64,000 bases of DNA from contig NZ_JANUCO010000001.1 of assembly GCF_024807225.1 (NCBI RefSeq), forward strand, positions 3,286,001-3,350,000, read 5' to 3'. This document shows positions 1 through 9,120 of this stretch, piece by piece. Positions within the stretch are counted from its first letter, which is position 1. Every line of letters starts with the position of its first letter. The position numbers and the translations under genes were made by a program. The notes beneath the pieces are model-generated. The model was not told the DNA's origin. It saw nothing but the letters and a program-made list of their open reading frames with translations, and searched no databases. The stretch comes from Chryseobacterium ginsenosidimutans. GTDB lineage: Bacteria; Bacteroidota; Bacteroidia; Flavobacteriales; Weeksellaceae.

Positions 1-357
1 GATTTTGTGATTACGCCTTTGGAAGAACCGAGCGACAGAACATTAATTCCTAATGAACAGGAACTTGCCTATACTTCAGAATGGGTAAAAACATATATGA
101 AAGGCTTAGGTACAGAACCGGAATACACCTCAACATGTCTTATCGCCTTAAGTAAAATCGCCAACAAAGAATTATTGATAGATTTTGCACCAAGCTATGT
201 TCCGAATCACAAAAACATCGTGTTATACGCGACAGGTTGGGCAGCAAAATTCACTCCGTTTTTAGGAAAAATAATGACAGATCTTGTATTGGACGGGCAT
301 ACTGATTTTGATATTACTCCTTTCCAATTAGGAAGAAAATACTTTAAAGCAATTTAA
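1..357 (+). CDS. C-terminal part of a sarcosine-oxidase-like FAD oxidoreductase (cut by window start)
   Basis: The reading frame is open from base 1, so the gene starts upstream of the window and only about 118 C-terminal residues are seen. The end resembles the DAO family (sarcosine oxidase, N-methyltryptophan oxidase): a segment near NIVLYATGWAAKFTPFLG, where these enzymes have their second FAD-binding loop, followed by DGHTDFDITPFQLGR, matching the usual LDGxTDxDIxPF ending. Such enzymes oxidise secondary or primary amines to an aldehyde, releasing hydrogen peroxide. The next gene starts 27 bp downstream on the same strand and is also an amine-oxidising flavoprotein, so the two are probably co-transcribed. 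The substrate cannot be told from this fragment. Confidence 0.6.
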   Translation, partial: DFVITPLEEPSDRTLIPNEQELAYTSEWVKTYMKGLGTEPEYTSTCLIALSKIANKELLIDFAPSYVPNHKNIVLYATGWAAKFTPFLGKIMTDLVLDGHTDFDITPFQLGRKYFKAI

Positions 358-384
358 AAAAACCAAATTAAAACTAAAACTACT

Positions 385-2145
385 ATGAACAAAAACACTC
401 CACTAAATCCGGGGAAACATCCTGATTTAAAAATTGAAGTCGCTATTATCGGTGCCGGAACTTCCGGATTGTACTCTGCTTATCGTTTAGTAACGGATAA
501 AAAATTTAAAGCCAGCGATGTACAGATCTTCGACATGAATAATAAACTAGGCGGAAGACTGGAATCTGTTGTGATGCCCGGAATGAATTTCTGGGGAGAA
601 TTGGGAGGTATGCGTTATCTGACTTCTCAGGAAATTGTAACCACCTTAATTGAAGGCTACACTATTCCTGCAGATCCGCACAGACGTATTCCTGTTTTGA
701 AAGATCAAATGACGCCTGTTCCTTTCCCAATGGGAGATTCTACAAAATTGTTGATGTATCTTAGAAAAGAACGTTGCAAACAAGACGCATGGAATGTTGC
801 TCAGGCGGAAGGCGAAAAACTCATTACAAGATATTATTTAAATGATGATGATTTGGGCTTCAGTTCGGATCAATTGTTTAATAAAATTATTTATGATGTT
901 TTAATGGCAGATCCTTGGGTTGCTGAAAAATATGGTAAAAAAATAATAAGAGGAAAAACAATTTACGATTATTCATTTGAATTAGACAGCAGAGATTGGG
1001 ATGATATTAAGCCTAAATTGGTTTATAATTTCCCGAATTCTCCTTACGACAACCGTAAAGTAAATGACTTAGGTTTCTGGAACTTAATCAAAGATCAGGT
1101 TTCACAGGATGGATATGAATTTCTAGCAAACGCCGGAGGATATTATTCAAATACCATCAACTGGAACTCAGCGGAAGCTTTTCCTTATATGGTAGGAGAT
1201 TTCTCTGCGGGAACGATTTATAAAACCATTGAAGAAGGCTATGACAGCATTGCTTATGCCTTAGCAAATTCTTATATGGAGCATGAAGGAGCGTGTATTT
1301 GGTCTGAAAATAAACTACTTACCTTCACAAAAGCACATCCTCTGACAAGTTCTCACAGATATGAACTGACTTTCCTTAACCTGAAATCTAACACCCAATG
1401 GAAAGTGTATGCCAATTCATTGATTCTTGCGATGCCGAGAAAATCGTTGGAGCTTTTGGATCAGGATAATTTCTTCTTTAATGTTAATCAAAATTCAACA
1501 CTAAATTATAACATTCGTTCTGTGGTTATGGAACCTGCCTTTAAAATATTAATGGGCTTCCCATATCCTTGGTGGAAAGAATTAGGAATTGATTCCGGAC
1601 ACTCGATCACCGATTTGCCGATGAGACAGTGTTATTATTTCGGAACAGATCAACAATCCGACAACTCAATGCTACTGGGAAGTTACGGAGATATGGAAAC
1701 CGAAACTTTCTGGAAAGCACTTTCTGATGATAAGATACTTTTTGAAGTAAAAGCTGCAAAATCTGCTTCATTAAAAGAACTTCATGAATTGGATGATGTT
1801 CAGGCTACGAAATTAATGGTTGACGAATTGATGAACCAACTTCGTGAGCTTCACGGAGATCTGGTAACGATTCCGGAACCTTATGTAACGTATTTTAAAG
1901 ACTGGACAGACGATCCTTTTGGCGCAGGTTACCACGCTTGGAAAGCCGGATATTCGGTAGAAAACGTAATGCCGTACATGAGAAAACCTATGACTGATGA
2001 GCAGATTCACATTTGTGGAGAAGCTTATTCTGATCAGCAAGGCTGGGTAGAAGGTGCTTTCTGTGAAGCCGAAAAAATGCTTCAGGAATATTTTGGAATG
2101 CATCGCCCAATCTGGCTAAGTCCTGATTATTATTTGGGATGGTAG
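385..2145 (+). CDS. Flavin-containing amine oxidase / L-amino-acid-oxidase-like protein
   Basis: 586 residues. An N-terminal Rossmann dinucleotide site, IIGAGTSGLYSAYRL (residues about 20-35), is followed by KLGGRLES and ELGGMRY, the typical GGR and GG motifs of the flavin monoamine oxidase / L-amino acid oxidase superfamily. The C-terminus has the FAD-contacting HICGEAYSDQQGWVEGA segment expected near the end of this family. No signal peptide is seen, so a cytoplasmic oxidase is likely. It oxidatively deaminates an amino acid or amine, giving an imine and hydrogen peroxide; the substrate is unknown. It lies 27 bp behind another flavoprotein and is followed by a terminator-like hairpin, so the two probably form the end of an operon. 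Confidence 0.75.
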   Translation: MNKNTPLNPGKHPDLKIEVAIIGAGTSGLYSAYRLVTDKKFKASDVQIFDMNNKLGGRLESVVMPGMNFWGELGGMRYLTSQEIVTTLIEGYTIPADPHRRIPVLKDQMTPVPFPMGDSTKLLMYLRKERCKQDAWNVAQAEGEKLITRYYLNDDDLGFSSDQLFNKIIYDVLMADPWVAEKYGKKIIRGKTIYDYSFELDSRDWDDIKPKLVYNFPNSPYDNRKVNDLGFWNLIKDQVSQDGYEFLANAGGYYSNTINWNSAEAFPYMVGDFSAGTIYKTIEEGYDSIAYALANSYMEHEGACIWSENKLLTFTKAHPLTSSHRYELTFLNLKSNTQWKVYANSLILAMPRKSLELLDQDNFFFNVNQNSTLNYNIRSVVMEPAFKILMGFPYPWWKELGIDSGHSITDLPMRQCYYFGTDQQSDNSMLLGSYGDMETETFWKALSDDKILFEVKAAKSASLKELHELDDVQATKLMVDELMNQLRELHGDLVTIPEPYVTYFKDWTDDPFGAGYHAWKAGYSVENVMPYMRKPMTDEQIHICGEAYSDQQGWVEGAFCEAEKMLQEYFGMHRPIWLSPDYYLGW

Positions 2146-2167
2146 AATAAAATTAATTTTTAAAATA

Positions 2168-2206
2168 AAACAGCCTCAGAATTTCTGGGGCTGTTTGTTT
2201 TTTGTT
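2168..2206 (+). terminator. Rho-independent terminator after the amine oxidase
   Basis: A 13-bp stem with one wobble pair (AAACAGCCTCAGA / TCTGGGGCTGTTT) and a 3-nt loop is followed by a T-rich run. It begins 22 bp after the amine oxidase stop codon. Confidence 0.75.
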
Positions 2207-2364
2207 TTTTGTCGTCAAAATAAAAGATTAAGAAAATCCATTTATAAAAAAGGCGGTAAAAGAGTTAAAATCTCCTTAAATTTTTCAATTAGAAAGCAAA
2301 TATCAATTTTTGAAATCTTTAAATGAGTAATTTAGCATCGGATTAATAATGCGTTAAGATCTTT

Positions 2365-4761
2365 ATGAAAAATATATTCTTTTTATTGCTTCTTTCCAGT
2401 GTACAGCCTGTATTGGCACAAACTAAACTAGAAAAAGCAATTACCAGTCTCGAGAATAATTACGAACAAGAAAAAGTATACCTTCTTACCGACAAACCAC
2501 AATATGTCGCGGGTGACCAAATCTGGTTTAAAAGCTTTGTATTTGACGGCTATAATCGTTCTACATTGTCTACCACTCTATTTGTTGAATTGTACGATTC
2601 TGATAAAAAATTAGTAGACTGGAAAACCATACTTCTTACTAATGGTGAAGGCAGCGGAGATTTTAAACTGAAAGAAAACCTTCCTGAGGACGTTTATTTC
2701 GTAAGAGCTTATACGCCTTATATGGACAATTTTAGTGAAGATTTTCAGATTGTGAAAACGATACCTATTTACAATCCCAACTCTGCTGAAGCATTAGAGA
2801 TTTCTAAAAGTTCTGATTGGTCTGCCAAAGCCTTTCCCGAAGGTGGAACTTTCATTAACGGGATGCCAACGAAATTTGCCGTAAGATTATCAAGCAATAC
2901 TTCTTTTCCGGAAAACTGGACCGGGAAAATAATAGACACCCAAAATCCAAATGTACCTATCACAACCTTTACCTCATTTGATAAAAATGTTGCGTCTTTT
3001 AAAATAACTCCAGCTTTAGGAAAAAAATATCAAGCGGTCATTAAGGATAATACAGAAAAAAGTCAGACAATAGATCTTCCGCAAGTTGCAGGAAGTGGTG
3101 TCAATTTAGAAGTTTCCAGCTCTAAAGATGGGATTAAATACAGCTTAAAAGGAGTCAATTTAACACAACAGCTCCAGAATTATAAAATTGTCGGAACCAT
3201 CAACAACCATCTTGCTTATAAAGCCAACATCAGTAATTTAACGAATGAAGCTTCAAGTACGATTCCTACAAAAATCAGCAATGGAAACAACGGTGTTTTA
3301 CAGTTAGCTATTTTTGATGCACAGGAAAATCTGGTTGCACAAAGGCTTTGCTTTATCAAACCTAATAATTTAAAGATCGAGAAAGCAGAGATTATCGGTC
3401 AGAATTTAAAACAAAAACCAAGATCATTCAATAGCATTGATCTTTCTCCGGAGTCTGCTTTTAAAAATTATACCGTTTTGGTAAGTGAAGACGACGGTAA
3501 TACCAATCCGGAAGAAGAAAATATACTGAGTACTCTTTGGTTAACAGGAGATTTTACCACAAAAATAGACGCACCGGCACAATATTTTTCTAAAACAGCG
3601 AATAGTGAAGCGTTGGACGCACTGCTTATCTCCGAAAACTGGAAAAGATTTGACTGGAATTCTGTATTGAGCGGATCTGTACCAACCATTAAAACCAATT
3701 CTAAAAAGTTTCTTTCTTACAGAGTAAAACCTCTTAAAAACAGCGCCATGCTGAAAGATACTAATGTAAATTTAGTATTAAAATTAGGTGAAAATCAGCC
3801 TACTTTCAATCCATTCAGAACCGATCAAAACGGGTATATTTATTTGGACAACCTTAACTTCAATGAGCCTTTGAATGTTTCATTATTCATCAATTCAGAA
3901 AATAATAAAGAAGCAAGTACAGAAAATTTATTCGTTACGGTAGAGCCTTTGGTGAATCCTACCCAATTTAAAGGCAATTTCCCAAGTACAAAATACAAAT
4001 TGGTAAAAGCCGCTGAAAACAAAAAACTTTCTCCGGCAATTTCCAGAGCCATCAATACTCAGAAAAACAATAAAAAAACGGAGAATGTCGATGTACAAAT
4101 TGAAGAAGTAAAACTGGTAGGAAAAAAGCAAGATCCAAAAGAAGAATTAGACAAACAACTGTCCACGGGAATGTTCAGCTCTATCAATTCTACTATATTT
4201 GATTTTGTAAATGAAGACCAAAATGCCACCGGATCGGGCAATATATTAGATTGGCTACAGGGAAGAGCTGCCGGTTTAACGTTTCAAAGAAACAATTCGG
4301 GAGTGAATGTTCCGTACATTCGTGGCAGTCAAGCTAAGCTATATTTGGATGAAGTAGTCACTGATCCTTCTATGATTGCAAGTCTTCCGATAAGCAATAT
4401 TGCTATGGTGAAAATTATTAAAGAATCAGGATTAGTAGGCAATGCCGTAGCAATCTACACCATGAAAGGCGATATGAAGTCTAAAAATGTAAAACCAACC
4501 CAAAACAATAACTCATCTGTAGTAAAAGGGTACGATAAACCTTCGGAATTTCCTATTGAAATGTTAGACGACGATTCTCCGGTAAAAATCGAAAACGATA
4601 CCCGAGAAACCCTATATTGGAATCCAAATTTATTTGATAGTGATTATGTTCCTCCGATCATTAAATTTTATAATAACGACAGTGCAAAACAATACAAAGT
4701 GCTTATCATAAGTTTTGATGAAGATGATAATATTCTTTATGATAAAGAAATTTTAAAGTAA
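2365..4761 (+). CDS. Secreted MG2-domain protein with a TonB-receptor-plug-like C-terminal domain
   Basis: 798 residues with a cleavable signal peptide (hydrophobic start ending at VLAQ, residue about 19). Residues about 35-130 (VYLLTDKPQYVAGDQIWFKS, then FVRAYTPYMDNF) resemble an MG2 macroglobulin-like domain of Bacteroidota surface proteins. Residues about 640-715 (WLQGRAAGLTFQ, VPYIRGSQAKLYLDEVVTD) resemble the plug domain of SusC-type receptors, but no 22-strand barrel follows: the protein ends about 80 residues later. It therefore cannot be a transporter by itself. It is probably a periplasmic or surface component that binds a partner through the plug-like fold. It stands alone between two terminators. 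Function unknown. Confidence 0.65.
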   Translation: MKNIFFLLLLSSVQPVLAQTKLEKAITSLENNYEQEKVYLLTDKPQYVAGDQIWFKSFVFDGYNRSTLSTTLFVELYDSDKKLVDWKTILLTNGEGSGDFKLKENLPEDVYFVRAYTPYMDNFSEDFQIVKTIPIYNPNSAEALEISKSSDWSAKAFPEGGTFINGMPTKFAVRLSSNTSFPENWTGKIIDTQNPNVPITTFTSFDKNVASFKITPALGKKYQAVIKDNTEKSQTIDLPQVAGSGVNLEVSSSKDGIKYSLKGVNLTQQLQNYKIVGTINNHLAYKANISNLTNEASSTIPTKISNGNNGVLQLAIFDAQENLVAQRLCFIKPNNLKIEKAEIIGQNLKQKPRSFNSIDLSPESAFKNYTVLVSEDDGNTNPEEENILSTLWLTGDFTTKIDAPAQYFSKTANSEALDALLISENWKRFDWNSVLSGSVPTIKTNSKKFLSYRVKPLKNSAMLKDTNVNLVLKLGENQPTFNPFRTDQNGYIYLDNLNFNEPLNVSLFINSENNKEASTENLFVTVEPLVNPTQFKGNFPSTKYKLVKAAENKKLSPAISRAINTQKNNKKTENVDVQIEEVKLVGKKQDPKEELDKQLSTGMFSSINSTIFDFVNEDQNATGSGNILDWLQGRAAGLTFQRNNSGVNVPYIRGSQAKLYLDEVVTDPSMIASLPISNIAMVKIIKESGLVGNAVAIYTMKGDMKSKNVKPTQNNNSSVVKGYDKPSEFPIEMLDDDSPVKIENDTRETLYWNPNLFDSDYVPPIIKFYNNDSAKQYKVLIISFDEDDNILYDKEILK

Positions 4762-4779
4762 TATATTTTTCTATATTTA

Positions 4780-4814
4780 AAAAGCCTTTCAATTCTCTTG
4801 AAAGGCTTTTTTGT
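4780..4814 (+). terminator. Rho-independent terminator after the MG2/plug protein
   Basis: A perfect 13-bp stem AAAAGCCTTTCAA / TTGAAAGGCTTTT with a 5-nt loop is followed by a T run, 19 bp after the stop codon. It lies between convergent genes, and the A-rich flank may let it also stop the minus-strand fucose transcripts. Confidence 0.8.
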
Positions 4815-4859
4815 ATTTTTAAATTGAATTATATCCTATCTTTTTAAAGTCAAAAAAAA

Positions 4860-5643
4860 TTACTCCAAACTCCTGTCCAAATGAACATAACCGCCATCTA
4901 CATGAATCAGCTGTCCTGTTGTGTGTGAAGATTTTTCCGATAGCAGAAATGCTGCCATATTCGCAATTTCCTCAGAAGTTGTCATGCGTTTTTCAAAGGG
5001 AATTTTTGAAGTAATACTTTTTAATTTTTCTTCCGGATTTTCAAAAGTAGAAATCCACGATTTGTAAAGCGGAGTCCAGACTTCTGCAACGATAATCGCG
5101 TTTACACGAATGCTGTAAGGCAAAAGTTCTACCGCCCATTCTCTTGTTAAAGCATTTCTTGCCCCGTTCGCAGCGGCATATCCTGAAGTTCCGCCTTGTC
5201 CGGTTTCTGCTGTTTTGCTGCCAATATTCACGATGGAAACCTTTACTTTCTTTAAGATAAGGAAGTGCGTGATGCACCAAAAGATAATAATGCACCACAT
5301 TTTTATGATATGATTCGAGAAATCCTTCGTATGAACCGTTTTCCAGACCTATTCCATCGTTTACACCTGCATTATTGACGATTCCATCGATTTTTCCGTA
5401 TTTTTTTACGACTTCTTCAATTGCTTTTTTGCATTCTTCAGGTTGAGAAAGTTCAGCGGTAACAAAGTCGGCTTTTCCTCCCTTATCCACAATTTCCTGA
5501 ATGGCTTTTTTGTTGTCGTCTTCGTTTCTGCCAATGATTATGGGGAAAGCTTTTTCTTCGGCTAAAATTTTTGCAATGGCGTTTCCGATGCCTTTTGCAC
5601 CGCCGCTTACGATGATTATTTTATGGTCAAGATTTAGGTTCAT
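4860..5643 (-). pseudogene. L-fucose dehydrogenase-like SDR, frameshifted
   Basis: Two overlapping minus-strand frames together encode one short-chain dehydrogenase of about 260 residues. The N-terminal part starts at 5643 and has the NAD(P) motif GGAKGIG and NNAGVND. The C-terminal part carries IVNIGSK, GYAAANGARNALTREWA and the ending VDGGYVHLDRSLE. Removing one base from the GAAACC at 5236-5241 joins them exactly. As last gene of the L-fucose cluster it would oxidise L-fucose to L-fucono-1,5-lactone. The catalytic YxxxK reads YAAAN, with Asn for Lys. The frameshift may be a sequencing error, because seven other genes in the window break at the same motif. The SDR assignment is firm; the substrate comes from context. 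Confidence 0.7.
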
Positions 5644-5660
5644 AATTTTTTGTGTTATGT

Positions 5661-5755
5661 TTTTTAACGCGAGGAGCGCAAAGATTTTCTTTAATATTGT
5701 TCTTCATATTTTTTGTTCGCAAAGGCGTTTCACTCAGCAAAGACGGCGAAGTTTT
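5661..5755 (+). repeat. Intergenic palindromic repeat, copy A (left half)
   Basis: Contains the family core TTCGCAAAGGCGTTTCACTC preceded by a CGCAAAGATTTTCTTTAATATT-like segment. It lies 17 bp upstream of the start codon of the fucose dehydrogenase-like gene. Related copies sit at 7960, 8945, 10773 and, inverted, at the window end. Confidence 0.75.
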
Positions 5756-5889
5756 ATTGTATAAATTTTTAAATAATTACATTTAAAAAAATTGACAAAA
5801 ATAAAAATCTTCGATTTTTAAAACTTATGTGCTCTAATTATTCTCAAAGCATTAAACTTAAATCTAATGTGACTAATGTGTCAAAAAAA

Positions 5890-6714
5890 CTATAATTTGT
5901 AAAACTCAACAGCATTTCCCGAGAAAAAAAGCTGTTGTTCTTCTTTTGAAAACTGACTTACATATTTTGAAATTAATTCCATCCACAAAGCATAATTCCC
6001 TCCTAATAACATAACTGGCCAATCACTTCCGAAAATTACACGTTTAATTCCAAATTGTGAAAAAATGAAATCCAAAATTTCAAAAATTGATTTTTCATCA
6101 ATCGTATTCCAATTTCCTTGGGTTAAAAGTCCCGAAATTTTGCAATAAATATTAGGATTTTGGGCAAGTCCTGAAATATTAGATTTCCAGTCTTTTAAAT
6201 CATTTGTTTTAACATCCGGTTTTCCGCAATGATCCAGAATAAAAGGTTGATGGGGTAATTTTTCCGAAAGTTTTAAGGCATCAGAAAGCTGATCCTGTCT
6301 CAATAAAATATCAAAAGTATAATTAAATTGATTAAGCTTAGAGATTCCATTCAATATATTTTTTTGCAGTAAAAACCCTATTTCTTCTCCTTCAGCGATA
6401 TGTCTGAAACCTTTAATGAGTCTTTCAGATTGATAGTTTTGAAGCGATTCTTCAAGTTTTTCAGAAGTCAAATCAATCCACCCGACAATCCCTTTAATAA
6501 ATGGATTTTCTTTCGCTAAATTGACCAAAAAAGCAGTCTCTTCATCGCTTTGATCCGCCTGAACCGCAATGCAACCATCAATCTTGTTTTCATTTAAATA
6601 TAAAGAAAAATCTTCCGGCAGAAAGTCCTTTCGGATTACAGCCATCTCTTTCGTAATCCATGCATCCCGAATCGGATCAAATTTCCAAAAATGTACGTGA
6701 GAATCAATAATCAT
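5890..6714 (-). CDS. Amidohydrolase-family lactonase, probable L-fucono-1,5-lactonase
   Basis: 274 residues of the amidohydrolase family 2 (TIM-barrel metal-dependent hydrolases). It opens with MIIDSHVHFW, giving the HxH metal pair at residues 6 and 8. The later conserved segments are ILDHCGKP (His/Asp region), YCKISGL and FGSDWPV (metal/base Asp). No signal peptide. In non-phosphorylating L-fucose or L-rhamnose degradation such enzymes hydrolyse the sugar lactone to the aldonate. Its place between the mutarotase gene (28 bp upstream) and the L-fucose dehydrogenase-like gene supports L-fuconolactone as substrate. L-rhamnonolactone cannot be excluded from sequence alone. Confidence 0.75.
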   Translation of the reverse strand: MIIDSHVHFWKFDPIRDAWITKEMAVIRKDFLPEDFSLYLNENKIDGCIAVQADQSDEETAFLVNLAKENPFIKGIVGWIDLTSEKLEESLQNYQSERLIKGFRHIAEGEEIGFLLQKNILNGISKLNQFNYTFDILLRQDQLSDALKLSEKLPHQPFILDHCGKPDVKTNDLKDWKSNISGLAQNPNIYCKISGLLTQGNWNTIDEKSIFEILDFIFSQFGIKRVIFGSDWPVMLLGGNYALWMELISKYVSQFSKEEQQLFFSGNAVEFYKL

Positions 6715-6742
6715 ATTTAATTATTTTTTTCTGAAATGAAAT

Positions 6743-7072
6743 TTATAATGAAAATATTTTGTCCATCAACTGCCACTTTTCTCCGGGCTTCGAATTGGGT
6801 AACTGTTGTTGAAATTTCCACATCAATTCTTCCCATTCCTGAACTTTTGGATTGTTTTTATCCGCTTCATTTTTAGCTTCGAAAGAAAAATTATCGTCGG
6901 CTTCCACAATCATAAATAATCGATTTTGAACACGATAGATCTCCATATTTATAATTCCGGAATCCAAAATACTTTGTTTGATTTCAGGCCAAACATTTTG
7001 ATGATATTTTTCGTATTCGGTAATCAATTCAAGATCATCAATCAAGTCGAGGGCGAGACAGAATTTTTTCAT
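6743..7072 (-). CDS. RhaM-type sugar mutarotase (L-fucose/L-rhamnose mutarotase)
   Basis: 109 residues, the usual size of the dimeric ferredoxin-like RhaM family. Diagnostic segments are YEKYHQNVWPEI (residues about 20-31, with the conserved His), NMEIYRVQNRLFMIVEADD and the C-terminal GEKWQLMDKIF. It interconverts the alpha and beta anomers of a 6-deoxy-L-sugar so that the dehydrogenase receives its preferred form. The start codon overlaps the end of the upstream hydrolase gene by 4 bp (stop at 7069), which indicates translational coupling. Given its neighbours, L-fucose is the likely substrate, although the family was named for rhamnose. Confidence 0.8.
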   Translation of the reverse strand: MKKFCLALDLIDDLELITEYEKYHQNVWPEIKQSILDSGIINMEIYRVQNRLFMIVEADDNFSFEAKNEADKNNPKVQEWEELMWKFQQQLPNSKPGEKWQLMDKIFSL

Positions 7073-7920
7073 TCCCCGTACGCTTTTACTTTTTGAGTGC
7101 TGCTTCCCAAACCGTCAATTCCCAATTCTACCACATCGCCAGATTTCAAATACCAAGGCTCAGGTTTTTGCCCCAAACCGACACCGGCAGGCGTTCCTGT
7201 ACTGATAACGTCTCCAGGAAGCAACGTCATAAACTGACTGATATAACTTACGATAAATGGTATATCGAAAATCAGATTGGAAGTATTTCCATCCTGCAGA
7301 ATTTGTCCATTAACTTTCAACCACAAACGTAAATTATGAACATCTTCAATTTCGTCAGGCGTCGCAATGAAAGGTCCGATTGGCGCAAAAGTATCGCAAC
7401 TTTTTCCTTTTACCCATTGTCCGTTTCTTTCCAACTGAAAGGCTCTTTCGCTATAATCGTTGTGCAAAACGTAACCCGCAATGTGTTCAAGCGCATTTTC
7501 CTCAGAAACATAACTTGCTTTTTTTCCGATGACAATTCCCAATTCAACTTCCCAATCGGTTTTTGTACTGGTTTTAGGAATAATTAAATCATCGTTCGGA
7601 CCAACGATTGCAGTAGTAGCCTTAAAAAACAAAATGGGTTCCTCCGGAATCGGAGCGTTGGTTTCTGCAGCGTGATCTTTATAATTCAGTCCGACACAAA
7701 TGATTTTTGACGGTCTTGCCAAAGGTGCACCCAGTCTTTCATCAAGAGAAATTTCGGGTAGATTCTGAGCATTTATTTCAGATTTTAAATTTTCTATGGC
7801 ATCACCGGAAAAAAAGTTTTCATCATAATCTTTTATCAAATGAGAAACATCGTATCTTTTTTCGCCAATGATTACTCCCGGTTTTTCGTAGCCCGGTTTT
7901 CCGAATTTTATTAATTTCAT
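7069..7920 (-). CDS. Fumarylacetoacetate-hydrolase-family protein, probable 2,4-diketo-3-deoxy-L-fuconate hydrolase
   Basis: 283 residues of the FAH superfamily. The catalytic core begins near residue 75 with KIICVGLNYKDHAAE. It continues with EPILFFKATTA, WEVELGIVIG (metal-binding acidic residues), GYVLHNDYSERAFQ, KSCDTFAPIGP and STGTPAGVGLGQKP. In the L-fucose pathway this enzyme cleaves 2,4-diketo-3-deoxy-L-fuconate into pyruvate and L-lactate. The preceding SDR gene (start 8914) would supply the diketo acid. Overlap with the mutarotase start shows an operon. Other FAH-family activities (ureidoglycolate lyase-like) are possible in isolation, but the neighbours argue against them. Confidence 0.75.
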   Translation of the reverse strand: MKLIKFGKPGYEKPGVIIGEKRYDVSHLIKDYDENFFSGDAIENLKSEINAQNLPEISLDERLGAPLARPSKIICVGLNYKDHAAETNAPIPEEPILFFKATTAIVGPNDDLIIPKTSTKTDWEVELGIVIGKKASYVSEENALEHIAGYVLHNDYSERAFQLERNGQWVKGKSCDTFAPIGPFIATPDEIEDVHNLRLWLKVNGQILQDGNTSNLIFDIPFIVSYISQFMTLLPGDVISTGTPAGVGLGQKPEPWYLKSGDVVELGIDGLGSSTQKVKAYGE

Positions 7921-7959
7921 TTTTTAATTTTATTAATTTGATTGTTCTTGAATGCTTGA

Positions 7960-8134
7960 TTTTAACTCAAAGGAAACAAAGATTTCTTTAATATTATTCT
8001 GTATATTTTTCGTTCGCAAAGGCGTTTCACTCAGCTAAGGTTTATTGCTATCATTTGCTGAACGAAGTGCCTTTGCGATCGGAAATTTTTTAAGTTTAAT
8101 TTTTATAATCTTTGCGAGCCTTTCGTTAAAAAAT
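7960..8134 (+). repeat. Intergenic palindromic repeat, copy B (full length)
   Basis: About 175 bp forming one long imperfect palindrome. The left arm has TTCGCAAAGGCGTTTCACTC; the right arm repeats it in inverse as GAACGAAGTGCCTTTGCGA. The outer ends (TTTTAACTCAAAGG...AAAGAT and ATCTTTGCGAGCCTTTCGTT) are also inverted copies. It lies 39 bp upstream of the FAH-family start codon. Confidence 0.8.
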
Positions 8135-8149
8135 AACAAACAGTTTATT

Positions 8150-8914
8150 TTAATTATTCAAAGTGGTAAAACCACCATCGATGGGGTAATCTACACCGGT
8201 GATGAATGAAGCTTCATCACTGCAGAGATAAAGCGCCAAAGAAGCAACTTCTTCAGGTTGAGCCATTCTTCCGATCGGTTGGGTTTTTGATAACTTTTCA
8301 AACATTTCTTCAATGTTGTCGGGGTAATTATTCTTTAAAAATCCATCCACGAAAGGTGTATGTACTCGCGCCGGAGAAATGGAGTTACAACGAATATTTT
8401 CACTAATATAATCTTTGGCAACACTCATCGTCATTGCTTTTACGGCACCTTTTGCTGTGCTGTATGCGAAACGGTCTGGAATTCCCACCAATGCGGCAAT
8501 CGAAGCCATATTAAGGATCACACCCCCTCCCGATTTTCTAATCTGCGGAATGGCAGCGAACAGGCAATTGTAAACGCCTTTGATATTGACATTATAAATT
8601 TTGTCGAAATCTTCTTCTGAAGTGGTATCTGCTTTTCCAATGTGCGCAATTCCGGCATTATTCACAAGAATATTGATGGCTCCAATCTGATCGAAAACGG
8701 CTAAAACATCTTTCTGCTTTGAAACATCACAGGCATAAACCGTAGCATTTCCTCCGGAAGATTGTATTTTCCCCAACGTCTCCTGTCCGTTTTGTTCTGT
8801 AATTTCAAGAATGTGAACTTCTGCACCATTGGCTGCAAGCTGAACCGCGATTGCTTGTCCGATTCCGCTTCCGCCGCCTGTTACAACGGCTTTTTTATTT
8901 TTTAATGAAAACAT
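8150..8914 (-). CDS. SDR oxidoreductase, probable 2-keto-3-deoxy-L-fuconate dehydrogenase
   Basis: 254 residues, a classical short-chain dehydrogenase: cofactor motif TGGGSGIG near residue 12, NNAG near residue 87, catalytic Ser in ILNMASIAAL, the intact YxxxK as YSTAK, and the C-terminal SDEASFITGVDYPIDGG. In the pathway it would oxidise 2-keto-3-deoxy-L-fuconate at C4 to the 2,4-diketo acid used by the FAH-family enzyme encoded next. It lies between the UxaA-type dehydratase and that hydrolase, each separated by a gap of about 200 bp that holds a copy of the palindromic repeat. The SDR call is secure; the substrate is inferred from the cluster. Confidence 0.75.
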   Translation of the reverse strand: MFSLKNKKAVVTGGGSGIGQAIAVQLAANGAEVHILEITEQNGQETLGKIQSSGGNATVYACDVSKQKDVLAVFDQIGAINILVNNAGIAHIGKADTTSEEDFDKIYNVNIKGVYNCLFAAIPQIRKSGGGVILNMASIAALVGIPDRFAYSTAKGAVKAMTMSVAKDYISENIRCNSISPARVHTPFVDGFLKNNYPDNIEEMFEKLSKTQPIGRMAQPEEVASLALYLCSDEASFITGVDYPIDGGFTTLNN

Positions 8915-8944
8915 TTTTATATTAATTATTAAATTTTACTTATA

Positions 8945-9091
8945 TTTTTTAAAGCAAAGGGCGCAAAGATTTTTTTTAATATTCTTCTGCATATTTTTCT
9001 TTCGCAAAGGCGTTTCACTCAGTTAAGATCACGAAGATTCTTGTTTGTTTCAACCTTCATGCGACTTGTAATAATCTTTGCGTTTAAAAAC
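8945..9091 (+). repeat. Intergenic palindromic repeat, copy C (full length)
   Basis: Carries the core TTCGCAAAGGCGTTTCACTC and terminal inverted repeats: the left end TTTTTTAAAGCAAAGG...CGCAAAGAT matches the inverse of the right end ATCTTTGCGTTTAAAAA. It lies 30 bp upstream of the SDR start codon. Confidence 0.8.
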
Positions 9092-9120
9092 CTTTTTTAA
9101 GATTAATAATACTTAAATTA

